Of a DNA stretch of 6,255 bases, positions 5,452-6,255 are shown piece by piece (position 1 is the stretch's first letter; each line of letters begins with the position of its first letter). A program made the translations under genes and the position numbers. Where the stretch lies: positions 1 to 6,255 of the forward strand of contig DAHXLZ010000317.1 of assembly GCA_027365715.1 (NCBI GenBank), written 5' to 3'. The notes beneath the pieces were generated by a model, which worked only from the letters and a program-made list of their open reading frames with translations, was not told where the DNA came from and made no database searches. Source of the DNA: Methanomassiliicoccales archaeon. Its GTDB lineage: Archaea > Thermoplasmatota > Thermoplasmata > Sysuiplasmatales > Sysuiplasmataceae.

Positions 5452-5796
5452 ATGCCGGAAGACGTAGTTACAAGACTGTCCCGTGAGTCACTCAAGCTGA
5501 TGGATACCGAAACCATCTTTGTACAGGCGATGCAGGATATCGTCAAAGATGAGATTAAGAAAAGAATCATGGCGCGGATAGACAAAGACCAGGCATTGAA
5601 GGAACAGATAAAGATAGCGATTGAGGACCTGATCGAGGCCAGGATTAAGGAAGGATATGCAATGATGCGTCTTGGCAAAATTGCAGCAAGGGTCGGGCTC
5701 GAACTGATACCTGCCGACCTCAAGGAGGACGTGACGCGGGAGTTCACATCCATACTTGAAAGAGAGATTTCTGAAATCTTTCAGAAGATTTCGTGA
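5452..5796 (+). CDS. Conserved-looking helical protein of unknown function
   Basis: This is a 114-residue acidic/basic-rich protein that I do not recognise. It is almost entirely predicted helix. Residues 1-60 are dense in charged residues with heptad-like spacing (IVKDEIKKRIMARIDKDQ, 29-46; LKEQIKIAIEDLIEARI, 49-65), suggesting coiled-coil or helical-bundle dimerisation. A more hydrophobic segment (70-90, MMRLGKIAARVGLELIPADL) and a C-terminal amphipathic helix ending at the stop follow. There is no Cys, no membrane span and no nucleotide-binding motif. The first ATG in frame is used; no Shine-Dalgarno is seen. It is divergent from guaA and 76 nt before the SAH hydrolase homologue, but each appears to have its own promoter. 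Confidence 0.8.
   Translation: MPEDVVTRLSRESLKLMDTETIFVQAMQDIVKDEIKKRIMARIDKDQALKEQIKIAIEDLIEARIKEGYAMMRLGKIAARVGLELIPADLKEDVTREFTSILEREISEIFQKIS
5765..5792. repeat. Nested palindromes at the 3' end of the 114-residue gene
   Basis: AGATTTC (5765-5771) and GAAATCT (5773-5779) form one palindrome around T5772. GAAATCTT (5773-5780) and AAGATTTC (5785-5792) form a second with a 4-nt loop, and CTGAAA (5771-5776) and TTTCAG (5779-5784) a third. These folds are mutually exclusive. The stem ends 1 nt before the stop codon at 5794-5796. It may act in 3'-end formation or be a protein site; no strong T-run follows. Confidence 0.5.
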
Positions 5797-5820
5797 AAAC
5801 GTGTTCTCTCTGCCATCATG

Positions 5821-5830
5821 GTATATTTTC
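5821..5830 (+). promoter_or_regulatory. TATA box for the SAH hydrolase homologue
   Basis: GTATATTTTC is the strongest TATA-like sequence before this gene and predicts a start near 5852, giving a leader of about 20 nt. The leader contains AGGTG (5866-5870), a weak Shine-Dalgarno match just before the TTG at 5873. A second AT-rich patch (CATAATAATT, 5853-5862) would start transcription inside the gene. Confidence 0.5.
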
Positions 5831-5872
5831 TGCGCCGGTCGCAGCCCGCAGACATAATAATTATCAGGTGCA

Positions 5873-6255
5873 TTGCCTGTCACTCCGTCATCAACGGTCG
5901 GTGATCAGACGGAAAAGGAACTTCTGGAAAAGGGGATCAGGCGGATAGAGTGGGCAAAGACGCACATGAGTGTCCTCGATGCTACCGCCGCCAGGATCAG
6001 GGAAAGAGGGAAGCTGAAGGGGCTCAGAATCGCGATGGCGCTGCATGTCGAAGCCAAGACGGCATGCCTTGCACTTTCTCTCAGGGACGCCGGAGCGAAG
6101 GTGCGGCTTGCGAGCTGCAACCCAATGTCCACAGACGATTCTGTCTCACTGGCTCTCAGAGAAGAGTACGGTCTTGAAACATTCGCCCGCAAGGGTGAAA
6201 CCAATGACGAATATTACAGCAATCTCAACAGTGTTCTGGACATCGGGCCGGAAAT
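5873..6255 (+). CDS. ahcY: S-adenosyl (or S-inosyl) homocysteine hydrolase, N-terminal part
   Basis: This enzyme removes the methylation by-product SAH by reversible NAD+-dependent hydrolysis to homocysteine and a nucleoside. Only the first 127 codons are present; the right edge cuts the gene at about one third of the usual 400-plus residues. Family blocks are IEWAKTHMSVLDATAARI (25-42), LRIAMALHVEAKTA (51-64), CNPMSTDDSVSLAL (82-95) and FARKGETNDEYYSNL (104-118). An upstream stop at 5858-5860 leaves TTG 5873 as the only canonical initiator before the conserved IEWAKTHM block, with AGGTG shortly upstream. ATG 5966 would destroy that block. H58 corresponds to the substrate-pocket His of the HxTxE/QT motif, but the motif here reads H-V-E-A-K-T, and the family STQDD is STDDS. 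These changes touch the purine-binding pocket, so the true substrate may be S-inosylhomocysteine, as known for a methanogen homologue. Confidence 0.92.
   Translation, partial: MPVTPSSTVGDQTEKELLEKGIRRIEWAKTHMSVLDATAARIRERGKLKGLRIAMALHVEAKTACLALSLRDAGAKVRLASCNPMSTDDSVSLALREEYGLETFARKGETNDEYYSNLNSVLDIGPE

Noticed and set aside
5488..5883. 131-residue minus-strand frame opposite the 114-residue gene
   Set aside because: The plus-strand frame has regular amphipathic helices and its own promoter-like box. The minus frame has scattered Cys/His/Tyr and runs through the next promoter region.
1..6255. CRISPR arrays, tRNAs, rRNAs, C/D box RNAs, defence genes
   Set aside because: No regularly spaced direct repeats, no cloverleaf-like segments, no C/D box pairs in the non-coding parts, and no defence domains were seen in any gene.

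Overview
The window looks like chromosomal DNA from an archaeon, most likely an uncultivated member of the Thermoplasmata or a related Euryarchaeota lineage. The evidence is a stand-alone glutaminase subunit of GMP synthase, an archaeal-type riboflavin reductase, a Mut7-C protein with its zinc ribbon, and a TIGR00304/DUF131 membrane protein. Several genes also have a TATA-like box about 25-30 nt upstream of the start codon and no Shine-Dalgarno site, which suggests leaderless transcripts. Lineage is inferred from gene content and promoter style, not from a marker gene tree.

Layout, left to right. Positions 1-214 are a perfect inverted repeat (two arms of 78 nt, 58 nt spacer) touching the left edge, followed by about 210 nt of non-coding DNA. 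A small Ala/Gly-rich protein (425-676, +) converges on a Kef/CPA2-type cation:proton antiporter (685-2574, -) that lacks the usual RCK domain and has extra membrane helices instead. A roughly 280-nt divergent intergenic region with three consecutive hairpins leads to a riboflavin-pathway reductase (arfC type), overlapped by a Mut7-C protein. A TIGR00304/DUF131 membrane protein follows on the same strand with its own promoter. It converges on a minus-strand pair: GMP synthase subunit A and a small helical protein whose start overlaps the guaA stop as ATGA. Divergent from guaA is a 114-residue helical protein of unknown function. Last comes the N-terminal third of an S-adenosylhomocysteine hydrolase homologue, cut by the right edge.

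Most genes are housekeeping: flavin, purine nucleotide and SAM-cycle metabolism, ion homeostasis and possibly RNA handling. I found no defence system, CRISPR array, tRNA, rRNA or intact transposon. The points most worth checking are the long inverted repeat, an apparent frame break at the arfC start, unusual substrate-pocket residues in the SAH hydrolase homologue, the Ala/Gly-rich glycine-zipper peptide, and the structured intergenic segment before arfC.
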